Notes: generated from the sequence alone by a model not told the origin. Shown: positions 9,960-18,977, counted from the first letter of the stretch. The stretch is 64,000 nt of DNA from Sphingobium sp. OAS761 (GCF_024168485.1 NZ_JALJVY010000005.1:62001-126000), one strand, 5' to 3'. Translations and numbers: made by a program.

Positions 9960-10913
9960 ATGGCCAGGGCAAAAGTCGGCGTTCTGATTTCCGGGCGGGG
10001 GTCGAACATGGCCGCGCTGCTCTACGCGGCGAAGGCCGAACGCTGCCCCTATGAGATCGTGCTGGTCGCGGCCGACAATCCCGACGCGCCGGGCCTGAAA
10101 CTGGCCGAGGCGGAGGGGATCGCCACGATCGGCTTTCCCCGCCCGAAGGCGACGGAGAAGGCGCAGTTCTTCGACGCACTGGATCTGGCGCTGCGCCGGG
10201 CGGGCGCGTCCTTCGTCGCGCTGGCCGGGTTCATGCGCATCCTGCCCGCGCCCTTCGTCGCGGGATGGGAAGGACGGATGCTCAACATCCACCCCAGCCT
10301 GCTGCCGCTCTACAAGGGGCTGGACACGCATCGGCGCGCGATCGAGGCGGGCGACAGCCATGGCGGATGTTCGGTCCATGTCGTCACCGCCGCGCTGGAC
10401 GACGGGCCGGTGCTGGCCCGGACGCCGGTCGCGATCCAGCCCGGCGACACGCCCGACAGTCTGGCCGCGCGCGTCCTGATCGCCGAGCATCAGCTCTATT
10501 CCCGCGCGCTGGCCGACTATGTCACCCGCGAGCGCGAGCCCGACTGGCTGCTGAACCGGGTGCGCGAACTGGCACTGGCCCTGCCGCAGGCGGACGAGAT
10601 CCTGTCCCACGGCATGCCCTGTTTCGGCATCGTCAAGGGCAAGAAGTTCGGCTATTTCACCAGGGGCCATCACGGCGACGGCATCATCGCCCTGCTGGTC
10701 AAGACGACCGCACCGGACGAGCAGGCAACCCTGATCGAGGCCGATCCGGACCGCTATTACCGCCCCGCCTATTTCGGCGACGGCTGGGTCGGCATCCGCC
10801 TGGACCTGGGCGATACCGACTGGGACCATATCGCCGACCGCCTGCGCGCGAGCTGGCGGCAGGTCGCGCCCAGGAAGCTGCTGGGCCTGATGGACATCGC
10901 CGACCAGTTCTAG
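9960..10913 (+). CDS. purN: GAR formyltransferase PurN fused to a YjbR/MmcQ-like domain
   Basis: 317 residues, against about 190-215 for ordinary PurN. Residues 1-190 are a full transformylase: the phosphate loop SGRGSNM, then Asn109-His111 in NIHPSLLP and Asp147 in DDGPV, which are the catalytic residues of the family. From about residue 195 (DWLLNRVRELALALPQADE) to the end it reads as a YjbR/MmcQ-like fold, with FGIVKGKKFGYF and YRPAYFGDGWVGIRLD. The start ATG has GGGAGG upstream. No frameshift or stop separates the halves. The first domain formylates glycinamide ribonucleotide with formyl-tetrahydrofolate; the role of the second is unknown. Confidence 0.93.
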   Translation: MARAKVGVLISGRGSNMAALLYAAKAERCPYEIVLVAADNPDAPGLKLAEAEGIATIGFPRPKATEKAQFFDALDLALRRAGASFVALAGFMRILPAPFVAGWEGRMLNIHPSLLPLYKGLDTHRRAIEAGDSHGGCSVHVVTAALDDGPVLARTPVAIQPGDTPDSLAARVLIAEHQLYSRALADYVTREREPDWLLNRVRELALALPQADEILSHGMPCFGIVKGKKFGYFTRGHHGDGIIALLVKTTAPDEQATLIEADPDRYYRPAYFGDGWVGIRLDLGDTDWDHIADRLRASWRQVAPRKLLGLMDIADQF

Positions 10914-10979
10914 GGGCGGCTCCGCCGGCCAGGTCCAGGGCCGGGGGTCGCGCGCGCGGAACGGGCGGGGGCGTGGCCT

Positions 10980-12026
10980 TCACCCCGGCAGCCGGGCCAT
11001 CGCCCATGACGCCGCTTCCGCCACGACCGGGTCGTCGTCGCGGGTCAGCGGTTCCAGCCGCGCGCGCAGCGACGCGTCGCCGCTGTTGCCGGCCGCGACG
11101 GCGGCGTTGCGGACCAGCCGGTTACGCCCGATCCGCTTGATCGGCGAACCGGAGAAAATCTCGCGAAAGGCGGCGTCGTCGAGGGCGAGCAGGTCGCCGA
11201 TCCGTGGCGCAGCGAGTTCGGCACGGCCGACAAAGGCGCGGTTGGCCGCCGCCGCGTCGGCAAACTTGTTCCAGGGGCAGACGGCGAGGCAATCGTCGCA
11301 GCCATAGACGCGGTTGCCGATGCCCGCGCGCAGATCCTGCGGGATCGGCCCCTTATGTTCGATCGTGAGGTAGGAGATGCAGCGCCGCGCGTCGACGACA
11401 TAGGGCGCGGGAAAGGCGTCGGTCGGACAGGCGGCCTGGCAGGCGGTGCAACTGCCGCAATGGTCGACCTCCGGCGCGTCGGGCGTCAGGACAAGTTCGG
11501 TGTAGATGGCGCCCAGGAAGAGCCAGCTGCCATGGTCGCGGCTGACGAGATTGCTGTGCTTGCCCTGCCAGCCGAGACCCGCGCCCGCGGCAAGCGGCTT
11601 TTCCATGACGGGAGCGGTATCGACAAAGACCTTGAGGCTTGCCGCCTGTTGCTCGACCAGCCAGCGGGCCAGCGCCTTCAACCCCTTCTTGACGACATCA
11701 TGATAGTCCCTGCCCTGCGCGTAGACGGAAAAGCGCGCGCGGTCCGGCACGTCCGCCAGCGCCAGCGGGTCGCGTCCCGGCGCATAGCTCATCCCCAGCA
11801 TCACGACGCTGCGCACGTCGGGCCACAGCCCCGCCGGCGATCCCCGCTGGTCGGCGCGGTCCTCCATCCAGAGCATGTCGCCATGATGGCCGGCATCGAG
11901 CCAGGCGCGCAGCCGTTCGCTCGCGCGCGGCGCGACGTCCGCAGGCGCGATGCGGCAAGCGGCAAAGCCCAGCCGCAGCGCCTGCGCCTTCAGGCGCTGT
12001 TCCAATGTTTCTATAGGCACGGGCAC
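10980..12026 (-). CDS. queG: Epoxyqueuosine reductase
   Basis: 348 residues. The enzyme uses cobalamin and two [4Fe-4S] clusters to reduce epoxyqueuosine to queuosine in tRNA. Two ferredoxin cluster motifs are visible: [12 protein letters not shown], and CISY with [29 protein letters not shown] is the conserved family segment, and the C terminus resembles a HEAT-like repeat. The start used is GTG at 12026; other near starts (GTG 12020, TTG 12008) are possible because the ribosome site is weak. Only 22 bases separate this start from the divergent ABC ATPase start. Convergent with purN. Confidence 0.95.
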   Translation of the reverse strand: MPVPIETLEQRLKAQALRLGFAACRIAPADVAPRASERLRAWLDAGHHGDMLWMEDRADQRGSPAGLWPDVRSVVMLGMSYAPGRDPLALADVPDRARFSVYAQGRDYHDVVKKGLKALARWLVEQQAASLKVFVDTAPVMEKPLAAGAGLGWQGKHSNLVSRDHGSWLFLGAIYTELVLTPDAPEVDHCGSCTACQAACPTDAFPAPYVVDARRCISYLTIEHKGPIPQDLRAGIGNRVYGCDDCLAVCPWNKFADAAAANRAFVGRAELAAPRIGDLLALDDAAFREIFSGSPIKRIGRNRLVRNAAVAAGNSGDASLRARLEPLTRDDDPVVAEAASWAMARLPG

Positions 12027-12048
12027 GTGTCCAGACTATCAGGACGGA

Positions 12049-13032
12049 ATGATCGGCGACACCCAGGCCCCTGCTTCCGCCCCTCACCAACCCTATGCCG
12101 TGGAAGGCCATGGCCTTGTCAAGACGTTCGGCCGCTTTCGCGCCGTCGACGGCATCGACATCGCCGTGCCCGTCGGCGCCATATATGGCATCCTGGGCCC
12201 CAATGGCGCGGGCAAGACGACATTGCTGCGCACCCTGCTGGGCATAATCGACCCCGATGAGGGAGAGCGCCGCCTGCTGGGCGATGCCGCCCCGCTGAGG
12301 ATGGCGCCCAATGTCGGCTATCTGCCCGAGGAACGCGGGCTCTATCCGTCGATGAAGGCGTTCGAGGCGATCGCGTTCATGGGCGCGCTGCGCGGACTGC
12401 CGCTGGCCGAGGGACGGCGACGGGCCAAGGCGATGCTGGAGGGGCACGGCCTGGGCGCGGCCATCGACAAGCCCATCCGCCAATTGTCCAAGGGCATGGC
12501 CCAGACGGTGCAATTGTTCGGCACCATCGTGCACGAACCGCGCCTGATCGTACTGGACGAACCCTTTTCCGGGCTGGACGCGATCAACCAGGAAAAACTG
12601 GAAGCGCTGATCCGCGAACAGGCGCGCAAGGGCGTCACCATATTATTTTCCACGCATGTCATCGCCCACGCCGATCGTCTGTGCGAGCGCATCGCCATCG
12701 TCGCGGGCGGGCGCATCCATTTCGAAGGGACGCCCGCGCACGCGCGCGACCGGCTGCGCGCGCAGGTGCGGCTGCGCACGCGGGCGGCGGACGGGGGCTG
12801 GCGCGGCGCGTTGCCGCCCGACGCGACGACCGAGGACGGGACATGGCATTTCGCCCTGCCGGACGAAGGCATCGAACCGCTGCTGCGCGCGCTGATCGAC
12901 GGGCAGGCGGGGATAGAAAGCCTGTCGATCGAGCGGCCCGGCCTGCACGACGCCTTCGTCGCCATCGCCGGAGCGGCGGTGGCACGGCAGATGCGGGACG
13001 ACCGGCCCGACCGGACGGAGGATGCGGCATGA
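12049..13032 (+). CDS. ABC transporter ATP-binding protein (NatA-like)
   Basis: 327 residues from the ATG at 12049, preceded by AGGA. Walker A is GPNGAGKTT, the ABC signature is RQLSKGMAQ and Walker B is LIVLDEPFSGLD, followed by the switch histidine in STHVI. A C-terminal extension of about 90 residues with a DUF4162-like look follows the ATPase core. It pairs with the permease that begins inside its own stop codon (ATGA at 13029-13032). NatA-type ATPases power export by ABC-2 permeases; the substrate here cannot be read from sequence. Confidence 0.92.
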   Translation: MIGDTQAPASAPHQPYAVEGHGLVKTFGRFRAVDGIDIAVPVGAIYGILGPNGAGKTTLLRTLLGIIDPDEGERRLLGDAAPLRMAPNVGYLPEERGLYPSMKAFEAIAFMGALRGLPLAEGRRRAKAMLEGHGLGAAIDKPIRQLSKGMAQTVQLFGTIVHEPRLIVLDEPFSGLDAINQEKLEALIREQARKGVTILFSTHVIAHADRLCERIAIVAGGRIHFEGTPAHARDRLRAQVRLRTRAADGGWRGALPPDATTEDGTWHFALPDEGIEPLLRALIDGQAGIESLSIERPGLHDAFVAIAGAAVARQMRDDRPDRTEDAA

Positions 13033-14219
13033 GGCATTTGTGGCGCGCCGCCTTCGTCATCGCGCGGCGGGATTTCACCGCCGTCGTGCTGTCGCGCACC
13101 TTCATCCTGTTCCTGCTCGGCCCGCTGCTGCCGATCCTGATCGGCTTCGCCTTCGGCGGGCTGGGCAGCAAGATTTCCAGCACCGACCTGCGCCCGGTGG
13201 TGGGCATCGCCATGTCGGCGGCCGACAATGGCGCGATCGAGCGCGCCCGCGACGGGCTGACCCAGCGGATGGGCGACCAGGCGCTGCCGCATCTGCGGCC
13301 GGTGCCGCGCGCGCCCGACCCGCGCGCGCAGCTGGCACGGCCGGATTCGGCGGTGGTGGCGATCCTGTCCGGATCGCTTGCCCATCCGGTGCTGACCGGC
13401 AAGGCGGAGGATCTGGACCATTTGCAGGGCGACGTCAGCCTGCTGGCATCGGCGGCGCTGGCCGAACGGTCGCTGCGCTTCGTGGCGGTGGACCGGCAGG
13501 AGGTGGCGACCAGCCACGGCGCGCAAGCCCAGGGGCAACTGGTCATCGGCCGGATCGCGCAAGTGGTGATGTTTTTTCTCACCATTTTGCTGGCGGGTAT
13601 GATCCTGTCCAATCTGGTCGAGGAAAAAACCAATAAGATTATAGAGATACTGGCAGCGGCGGTGCCGATCGACGCGATATTCCTGGGCAAGCTGATGGCG
13701 ATGCTGGCGATGAGTTTCGTGGGCATCCTGTTCTGGGGCGGGACCGCGCTGCTGCTGCTGATCATGCTGGGCGACGGGGTGGCGAACCTGCCCGCGCCGG
13801 CGGTGGGGTGGCCCCTCTTCCTGCTGCTGGCGATCGTCTATTTCGCCATGGCCTATACGCTGCTGGGGTCGCTGTTCCTGGGGATCGGCGCGCAGGCGAC
13901 GACGGTGCGCGAGGTGCAGACGCTGAACATGCCCATCACCATGGGGCAGATGCTGATCTTCTTCTTCGCCAGCTATGCCGTGGACCATATGGGATCGCCG
14001 GCCGAGATCGCCGCCTGCATCTTCCCCTGGAGTTCGCCCTTCGCGATGATCGTGCGGGCGGCGCAGGACGGGGCGGTGTGGCCGCATCTGGTGGCGATCG
14101 TGTGGCAGGCGGCCTTCGTGGCGCTGATCATCCGCGTGGGCGTACTGCTGTTCCGGCGTCATGTGATGCAATCGGGCGGACGCTGGTGGCGCCGGCTGTT
14201 CAGGCCGACGACAGGCTGA
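13029..14219 (+). CDS. ABC-2 type permease (NatB-like)
   Basis: 396 residues. An N-terminal membrane segment (about residues 19-38, SRTFILFLLGPLLPILIGFA) is followed by a large extracytoplasmic domain of about 140 residues. At least five more segments fill the C-terminal half, the layout of NatB/ABC-2 exporters. VEEKTNKIIEILAAAVP is the cytoplasmic coupling segment typical of this group. The start overlaps the ATPase stop by 4 bases, so the two proteins should be made in fixed ratio and work as one exporter. Sodium or drug efflux is the usual family role; substrate unknown. Confidence 0.88.
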   Translation: MRHLWRAAFVIARRDFTAVVLSRTFILFLLGPLLPILIGFAFGGLGSKISSTDLRPVVGIAMSAADNGAIERARDGLTQRMGDQALPHLRPVPRAPDPRAQLARPDSAVVAILSGSLAHPVLTGKAEDLDHLQGDVSLLASAALAERSLRFVAVDRQEVATSHGAQAQGQLVIGRIAQVVMFFLTILLAGMILSNLVEEKTNKIIEILAAAVPIDAIFLGKLMAMLAMSFVGILFWGGTALLLLIMLGDGVANLPAPAVGWPLFLLLAIVYFAMAYTLLGSLFLGIGAQATTVREVQTLNMPITMGQMLIFFFASYAVDHMGSPAEIAACIFPWSSPFAMIVRAAQDGAVWPHLVAIVWQAAFVALIIRVGVLLFRRHVMQSGGRWWRRLFRPTTG

Positions 14220-14238
14220 CCGCGCTAGGACGGCGCAC

Positions 14239-14715
14239 ATGGACAGACGACATTTCCTTGGCGGCATGGCTACGGGCGCGGCGGCGCTGGCACTCTGGCA
14301 GTTTCTGCCGGGCGAGGCGGAGGCTGCCTATCCCTATGCCCTGACCGACGCGCAGTGGAAGAAGAAGCTGAGCCCCTGGGCCTACAAGGTGTTGCGGCAG
14401 GAGGCGACCGAGCATCCCTTCACCAGCCCGCTCAACGACGAGCATCGCGCCGGCATCTTCGCCTGTGCCGGGTGCGACCAGAAGCTGTTCAGTTCCAGGA
14501 CCAAGTTCGACAGCGGCACCGGATGGCCCAGTTTCTGGGCACCGCTGGCCGGGGCGGTGGGGACGAGGCGGGACTTTTCCATCGGCTATCCCCGCACCGA
14601 GGTCCATTGCGCGCGCTGCGGGGGGCATCTGGGCCATGTGTTCGACGACGGGCCAAAGCCGACCGGCAAGCGTTACTGCATGAACGGCGTGGCGATGGCC
14701 TTCATTCCGGCCTGA
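14239..14715 (+). CDS. msrB: Exported peptide-methionine (R)-S-oxide reductase
   Basis: 158 residues. The N terminus MDRRHFLGGMATGAAAL looks like a twin-arginine signal, with cleavage likely after GEAEA (about residue 29), so the enzyme probably acts in the periplasm. The MsrB core is complete: zinc cysteines in CAGC (76, 79) and CARC (124, 127), substrate motif SGTGWPSF, and catalytic Cys147 in RYCMNGVAM. The family reduces methionine-R-sulfoxide in oxidised proteins. It lies 19 bases after the ABC permease and its 3' end overlaps the convergent membrane-protein gene by 14 bases. Confidence 0.93.
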   Translation: MDRRHFLGGMATGAAALALWQFLPGEAEAAYPYALTDAQWKKKLSPWAYKVLRQEATEHPFTSPLNDEHRAGIFACAGCDQKLFSSRTKFDSGTGWPSFWAPLAGAVGTRRDFSIGYPRTEVHCARCGGHLGHVFDDGPKPTGKRYCMNGVAMAFIPA

Positions 14716-16474
14716 TGCGGTAGAGGCGCAGCGGGCCCCGGCCCGGCAGCGGCTCCAGCCAGCCCGGAACCCGCCCCCGCGCGAGCATCGCCGCCAGCCC
14801 CTGGCGGTCGGCGTCGGCATAGAGCCGCATTTCGGTGAGACCGTCGCAGGTCACGACATAGGCCGCGCTGGTCCGGCCGATGACGGCACGCGCGGCGGGC
14901 GGGGCGTCGACGAAGCCTTCGATGACGGCGGTGATGCCGGCGGCATTGCGGTGATGGGCGGTCGCGACGACGCGGTGGCGCGTCTGGACCAATATGTCGG
15001 GGCCAAGATCGATCGGCGCGAACAGCGTCGCGGGCGGCAGCGCCCGCAGCGGCGCCAGCACGGCGGCGGCGCGGCAATTGGCGCTGGCCTGCCGGGCGGG
15101 TTCCGGCTTCGCCGCGATGGCGACCCAGGCGGCGCACAGGCCTGCCGGCGTCAGCAGCACAAGCGTCACGGTGCCCAGCACCCGCACGGGCGCGAGGATG
15201 GAACGCTGCGCCTTTCCGAGCAGCAGGAGAAGCAGCCAGGCGATCCCCGGCAGGGCGAAGACATGGGCGACGGACAAGGCCCGCATGACCAGGAGCGACA
15301 CCGCGGTCGCGCCGAGCAGCAGCAGCGCCAGCGTCAGCCAGCGCATGCGGGCCGCCCCCCGCGCCGCGCGCGCGGCCATGAGGCTGGCCCCCAGTCCCAG
15401 CAATGCGGGCAGCAGGATGACGCCGCGCAGCGACAGGCTCTGTTCCCAGATCGGGCGCCCCTCCATGACCTGAAGATACCAGAGGCGATAGGCGACCGGG
15501 CCGAGCGCGGCGAACGGGTCGCCCGTCAGGCACGCCCCTCCGGTCAGCAGGAACGCCAGCGCCGCCGCACCGCCGCCGACCCCGGCGACGAGGAAACGGC
15601 GCCCTGCGCCCTGCGTGCCGACGAGGCGCGCGGCGACCGGGGTGGCGCACGCCATGGCCACCAGCGGCCAGACATAGATGAAGGACAGGGCGTCGCACTG
15701 CCGCGCGACCAGCGCCATCTGGCCGCGCAGGATGACAAGCAGCAGCAGCGCCCCGCCCCCCAGCGTCGCCGCATAGCCGATGAAGCGCGGCGCTTCCGCG
15801 CGGTCGATCCATTGGCGCAGTGCGAAGGCGGCGGCGAACAGCGCGGCATAGGGCAACGCCTCGCTGGAAATCTGAAGCCACAGCATCAGCGCCAGCCCCG
15901 CGACGATGCCGCCGCGCAGCGCGCGCGCGTCCATCGCGCCCGCCAGCGCCAGCGCGGCCAGCATGATCTGCCAGCCATGATGGTCGATGCGCAGCGGCGT
16001 GAACTGGACGAGGATGCTGGGCGCGGTCAGCAGCAACATGACGGCGAGCAAGGCCGTTGCCGTCCCCGCGATCCGCCGCGCCGCGAGGAACAGCGCGCCG
16101 GTCAGCCCGCCCAGCAGCAACAGGGGCACAAGGGCGATGGCCAGCAATTCCGCCGGCCCGGCACCCAGCAGCGGCCGCAGCAGCAGGATCAGGCCCGCAA
16201 TCGGCATGTCGACGATCCGCGACCAGTGCATCGGGCCGCCTGCGGGCGGGTTCACCCGGTGCTGGCTGACGTCCCAGAAGGACTGGCCGCCGATCCAGTC
16301 GCGCACCTGCGCCAACCGCATGGCATCGTCGGGATCGCGAAAGCCCAGCGTCGCATAGTCCGCCCGGAACAGCCACAGCATGACGCCCGCGCACGCCGCC
16401 CAGGCGAGCAGCGCCCACAAGGTGGCGCGGCGCGGTTCAGGCGCGGGCGAATACGCCATATTTGCGGATCGCAT
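14702..16474 (-). CDS. Polytopic membrane protein, GT-C glycosyltransferase-like
   Basis: 590 residues with about ten or more hydrophobic segments and a C-terminal soluble part of about 110 residues. The first extracytoplasmic loop carries a conserved-looking acidic motif GFRDPDDAMRLAQVRDW (Asp47, Asp49, Asp50) followed by PPAGGPMHWSRIVDMP. Acidic pairs in loop 1 and many membrane spans are hallmarks of GT-C enzymes, which use polyprenyl-linked sugars. I cannot name a family. It starts inside gtrA (or at the ATG at 16459, still overlapping), which couples the two. It could be an integral membrane protein of another kind, but the context favours sugar transfer. Confidence 0.7.
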   Translation of the reverse strand: MRSANMAYSPAPEPRRATLWALLAWAACAGVMLWLFRADYATLGFRDPDDAMRLAQVRDWIGGQSFWDVSQHRVNPPAGGPMHWSRIVDMPIAGLILLLRPLLGAGPAELLAIALVPLLLLGGLTGALFLAARRIAGTATALLAVMLLLTAPSILVQFTPLRIDHHGWQIMLAALALAGAMDARALRGGIVAGLALMLWLQISSEALPYAALFAAAFALRQWIDRAEAPRFIGYAATLGGGALLLLVILRGQMALVARQCDALSFIYVWPLVAMACATPVAARLVGTQGAGRRFLVAGVGGGAAALAFLLTGGACLTGDPFAALGPVAYRLWYLQVMEGRPIWEQSLSLRGVILLPALLGLGASLMAARAARGAARMRWLTLALLLLGATAVSLLVMRALSVAHVFALPGIAWLLLLLLGKAQRSILAPVRVLGTVTLVLLTPAGLCAAWVAIAAKPEPARQASANCRAAAVLAPLRALPPATLFAPIDLGPDILVQTRHRVVATAHHRNAAGITAVIEGFVDAPPAARAVIGRTSAAYVVTCDGLTEMRLYADADRQGLAAMLARGRVPGWLEPLPGRGPLRLYRIRPE

Positions 16475-16844
16475 AGACGGTCAGGAAGCTGACGGGCACC
16501 GACAGGAGCTTGGCGACCGGCGGAGCCAGGCCGACGGCGCTGAGCCCGCCGACCATGGCCAGGGTGATGCCCATGCCCAGCAGCGCGGTGGCGACGAAGC
16601 CGGCGCGCTGCGCATGGGTCGGCCCGGCGCCGGTATCGAACACGTAGCGGATGCTGATGGCCCAATGGACGACGAGACCCGCCGCATAGCCGCCGAAGGC
16701 GGCCAGCATGGGCGCCGACCCCATCCGGTCCAGCAGCAGGAAAACCGCCATGTCGCTGGACAGCGCGCAGATGCTGGCCAGCAGATAGCGGGCGAACGTC
16801 GGGCGAACGGCCCGCGCACAGGCGGCACGCAGCCGCTTCACCAC
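16437..16844 (-). CDS. GtrA family membrane protein
   Basis: 135 residues with four predicted membrane segments. The N-terminal basic stretch followed by FARYLLASICALSSDMAVFLL, the central FGGYAAGLVVHWAISIRYVF and the C-terminal VYAIRKYGVF match the GtrA family. GtrA proteins are thought to flip undecaprenyl-phosphate-linked glucose across the inner membrane for lipopolysaccharide or cell-wall modification. It begins 4 bases after the FAD oxidoreductase ends and its last bases overlap the GT-C-like gene. No GtrB-type glycosyltransferase is present next to it. Confidence 0.88.
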   Translation of the reverse strand: MVKRLRAACARAVRPTFARYLLASICALSSDMAVFLLLDRMGSAPMLAAFGGYAAGLVVHWAISIRYVFDTGAGPTHAQRAGFVATALLGMGITLAMVGGLSAVGLAPPVAKLLSVPVSFLTVYAIRKYGVFARA

Positions 16845-16848
16845 GGGA

Positions 16849-18381
16849 TCAGGCAGCCTTCAGGCGCGACGGCACGCCGCGCACGCTGCCCAGTGCGGCC
16901 TGGGCGTCGGCATCCTGCCCTTCCTCGCCCGCCTCATGATATTCGGCATCCTCGTTGACGCTCCACACGTCGTGGACGCGCGCGCCCGCGACGATGTTGC
17001 GCACGGTCAGCATCGCCGTCATCATCGCATGATCCTGGTTGTTATAGCGGTGCATGCCGTTGCGGCCGACCATGTGGAGCGTGGGATAGCGGGCCTCCAG
17101 CTCGGTGCGCATCGCCAGCACATTGGCGGCATAGGCGTCGTCATAGACGGGATAGGCCTTTTCCTGGCGCACTACCGCGCCGCCGACCACATCGACCGGA
17201 TCGCACAGGCCCAGCATGGCCATTTCCTTCGTGGCGAGCGCGATGAGATCGGCGTCGTCCGAGGCCCACAGCCCGTCGCCTTCGAAGCAGAAATATTCCA
17301 GGCCCACGCAGGCAAGGCTGGGATCGGGCACCATTTCGGGCGACCAGCTGCGGAAATTCTGGATGCGGCCGACCTGCACCTTGGGATCGTGGATGTAGAT
17401 CCAGTTGTCCGGGAAGATATCCTGCCCCTTCACCATCAGGGCAACGGTCAGGAAGTCGCGATATTTGAGGTCCATCGCCGCCGGCAGCGTGTCGGGAAGC
17501 GGATGGATGCGGCCGGCCAGTTCGCGCATCGGCGCGGAACTGATCACATGTTCCGCATTGATCACGACGTCCCCTTCGGGCGATTCGGCCATCAGGCGCC
17601 AGCGACCGGTGCCCTGGTCCTGTTCCAGCCGCTTGAAGCTGTGCGCCATCAGCACATGATTGCCGCCGGCCAGCACATGGTCGCGCGCGGCATCCCACAT
17701 CATGCCGGGGCCAAGGCGCGGATAGCGGAAGCTTTCCAGCAGGGTCTTGGTCGCCATGCCGTCATTTGGCCGTTTGTTGAGGCCCAGGCTGCGCTTCAGG
17801 CCGTCGACCACCGCGCCCCAGAGCGACAGGCCCTTGATGCGCTGCGCCGCCCAGTCGGCCGACATCTCGTCGCACGGCATGCCCCATACCTTTTCGGTGT
17901 AGGTCTTGAAGAAGATCGAGAAAAGCCGGTGCCCGAAGGCGTTGACGGTCCAGTCCTGGAAGGAGCGGACATTGCGGTTCGGGAACAGCTTTGCCTTGGC
18001 GAAACTCGCCATGCACAAGGCGGACCGCCAGACGCCGAGATTCCACAACGCCTCGAACGCGCGCAGCGGATAGCTGTAGAATTTGCCCTCATAATAGATG
18101 CGGCTCATGCGCGGGCGCTGGATGAAGTCGTCCGGCAATATCTCGTTCCACAGGTCGACGACCTGCTGGCTCTTGGAAAAGAACCGATGCCCGCCGATGT
18201 CGAAGCGAAAGCCGCCGACTTCCACCGTCCGGCTGATGCCGCCGACATAGACCGGGTCCTTTTCGATCACGGTGACGCGGTAGCCCTGCTTCGTCAGCAG
18301 ATAGGCGGCGGTCAGCCCGGCCGGCCCCGCCCCGATGATGGCGACGTCCACATGTCGGTCGGTACGCGGCATGACTGGCAT
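16849..18381 (-). CDS. FAD-dependent oxidoreductase, UDP-galactopyranose mutase/amine-oxidase-like
   Basis: 510 residues. The N terminus has a dinucleotide-binding motif VAIIGAGPAGLTAAYLL (GAGPAG at 17-22), then GGISRTVEVGGFRFDIGGH, the second FAD motif of the protoporphyrinogen-oxidase/mutase group (COG1232-like). The C terminus carries GLEYFCFEGDGLW and RNGMHRYNNQDHAMM, which likely closes the FAD site. It heads the GtrA and GT-C-like operon, so a role in making or altering a nucleotide- or lipid-linked sugar is reasonable but inferred. The start has a GGGGGA ribosome site; an ATG three codons later is possible. Confidence 0.82.
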   Translation of the reverse strand: MPVMPRTDRHVDVAIIGAGPAGLTAAYLLTKQGYRVTVIEKDPVYVGGISRTVEVGGFRFDIGGHRFFSKSQQVVDLWNEILPDDFIQRPRMSRIYYEGKFYSYPLRAFEALWNLGVWRSALCMASFAKAKLFPNRNVRSFQDWTVNAFGHRLFSIFFKTYTEKVWGMPCDEMSADWAAQRIKGLSLWGAVVDGLKRSLGLNKRPNDGMATKTLLESFRYPRLGPGMMWDAARDHVLAGGNHVLMAHSFKRLEQDQGTGRWRLMAESPEGDVVINAEHVISSAPMRELAGRIHPLPDTLPAAMDLKYRDFLTVALMVKGQDIFPDNWIYIHDPKVQVGRIQNFRSWSPEMVPDPSLACVGLEYFCFEGDGLWASDDADLIALATKEMAMLGLCDPVDVVGGAVVRQEKAYPVYDDAYAANVLAMRTELEARYPTLHMVGRNGMHRYNNQDHAMMTAMLTVRNIVAGARVHDVWSVNEDAEYHEAGEEGQDADAQAALGSVRGVPSRLKAA

Positions 18382-18476
18382 TTTCCCCCGAATTGATCCT
18401 TCGTGGCGTCGGGAGTGAAGGAAATCCTCTAAGGAGTGGTTAATGCCGGGTAATCATTGCCACGCAGACGACACGG

Positions 18477-18507
18477 AAAAGGGCCGCCCCGCTTGCGCGA
18501 GGCGACC
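18477..18507 (-). terminator. Rho-independent terminator after urcA-like gene 1
   Basis: On the minus strand an 11-bp stem (GGTCGCCTCGC with GCGGGGCGGCC, two G-U pairs) encloses a GCAA tetraloop and is followed by CTTTT. It lies 39 bases past the stop at 18546. Confidence 0.75.
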
Positions 18508-18545
18508 CCCTGCAGTCCCCTTCGTGGGGGAAGGCATGTTCCGGT

Positions 18546-18875
18546 TCAGCTGCGCCGGGCCAGCGCGTCGAGATCGGTCCGCGCGCCTTCGATCGCCGAG
18601 CCGTAGCAGGCCCGGTAATCGTCCGTCACCGGCAGGATGGAGCCGTTGACGAAGCCGCACACTTCCTTGGAAGCGCGAACCAGACGATAATCGGCCCGTT
18701 TCAGGCCCTTGTCGGTGGCAAGGTTCAGATCGCCAAGCTGGACCGCAATGGTGCGCGTTTCGGCGCCCGTGCTGCCGTCGACGATCACGTCCATGTCGTT
18801 GCTGCCGGCGCTCGCCACTCCGGGCAGGGCAAAGGCCATCGTGGCGGCCAGAGCCACCAGCGCGTTCTTGGTCAT
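18546..18875 (-). CDS. UrcA family small exported protein 1
   Basis: 109 residues with a clear signal peptide (cleavage likely after ALPGVASA). The mature part carries the UrcA pattern: VQLGDLNLATDKGLKRADYR, then Cys73 and Cys90 that probably form a disulfide in the periplasm. UrcA proteins are common in sphingomonads and caulobacters and have no established function as far as I know. A GAGGATGACC ribosome site region precedes the ATG. It lies downstream of a second UrcA gene with cysteines at the same positions, suggesting duplication. A terminator follows. Confidence 0.85.
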   Translation of the reverse strand: MTKNALVALAATMAFALPGVASAGSNDMDVIVDGSTGAETRTIAVQLGDLNLATDKGLKRADYRLVRASKEVCGFVNGSILPVTDDYRACYGSAIEGARTDLDALARRS

Positions 18876-18977
18876 CCTCTCATACTCCTGTCGAACAATA
18901 TTCTCTTTTATGCCCTGCGCCTGACGTGGACGTCGGGTCCCGCACTAGATAGGCCTTGCAGCATGTTTTGAAAAGAG

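Noticed and set aside
14702..14715. Possible frameshift at the msrB end because of overlap with the neighbour
   Set aside because: Both frames are intact; it is a simple convergent 14-base overlap.
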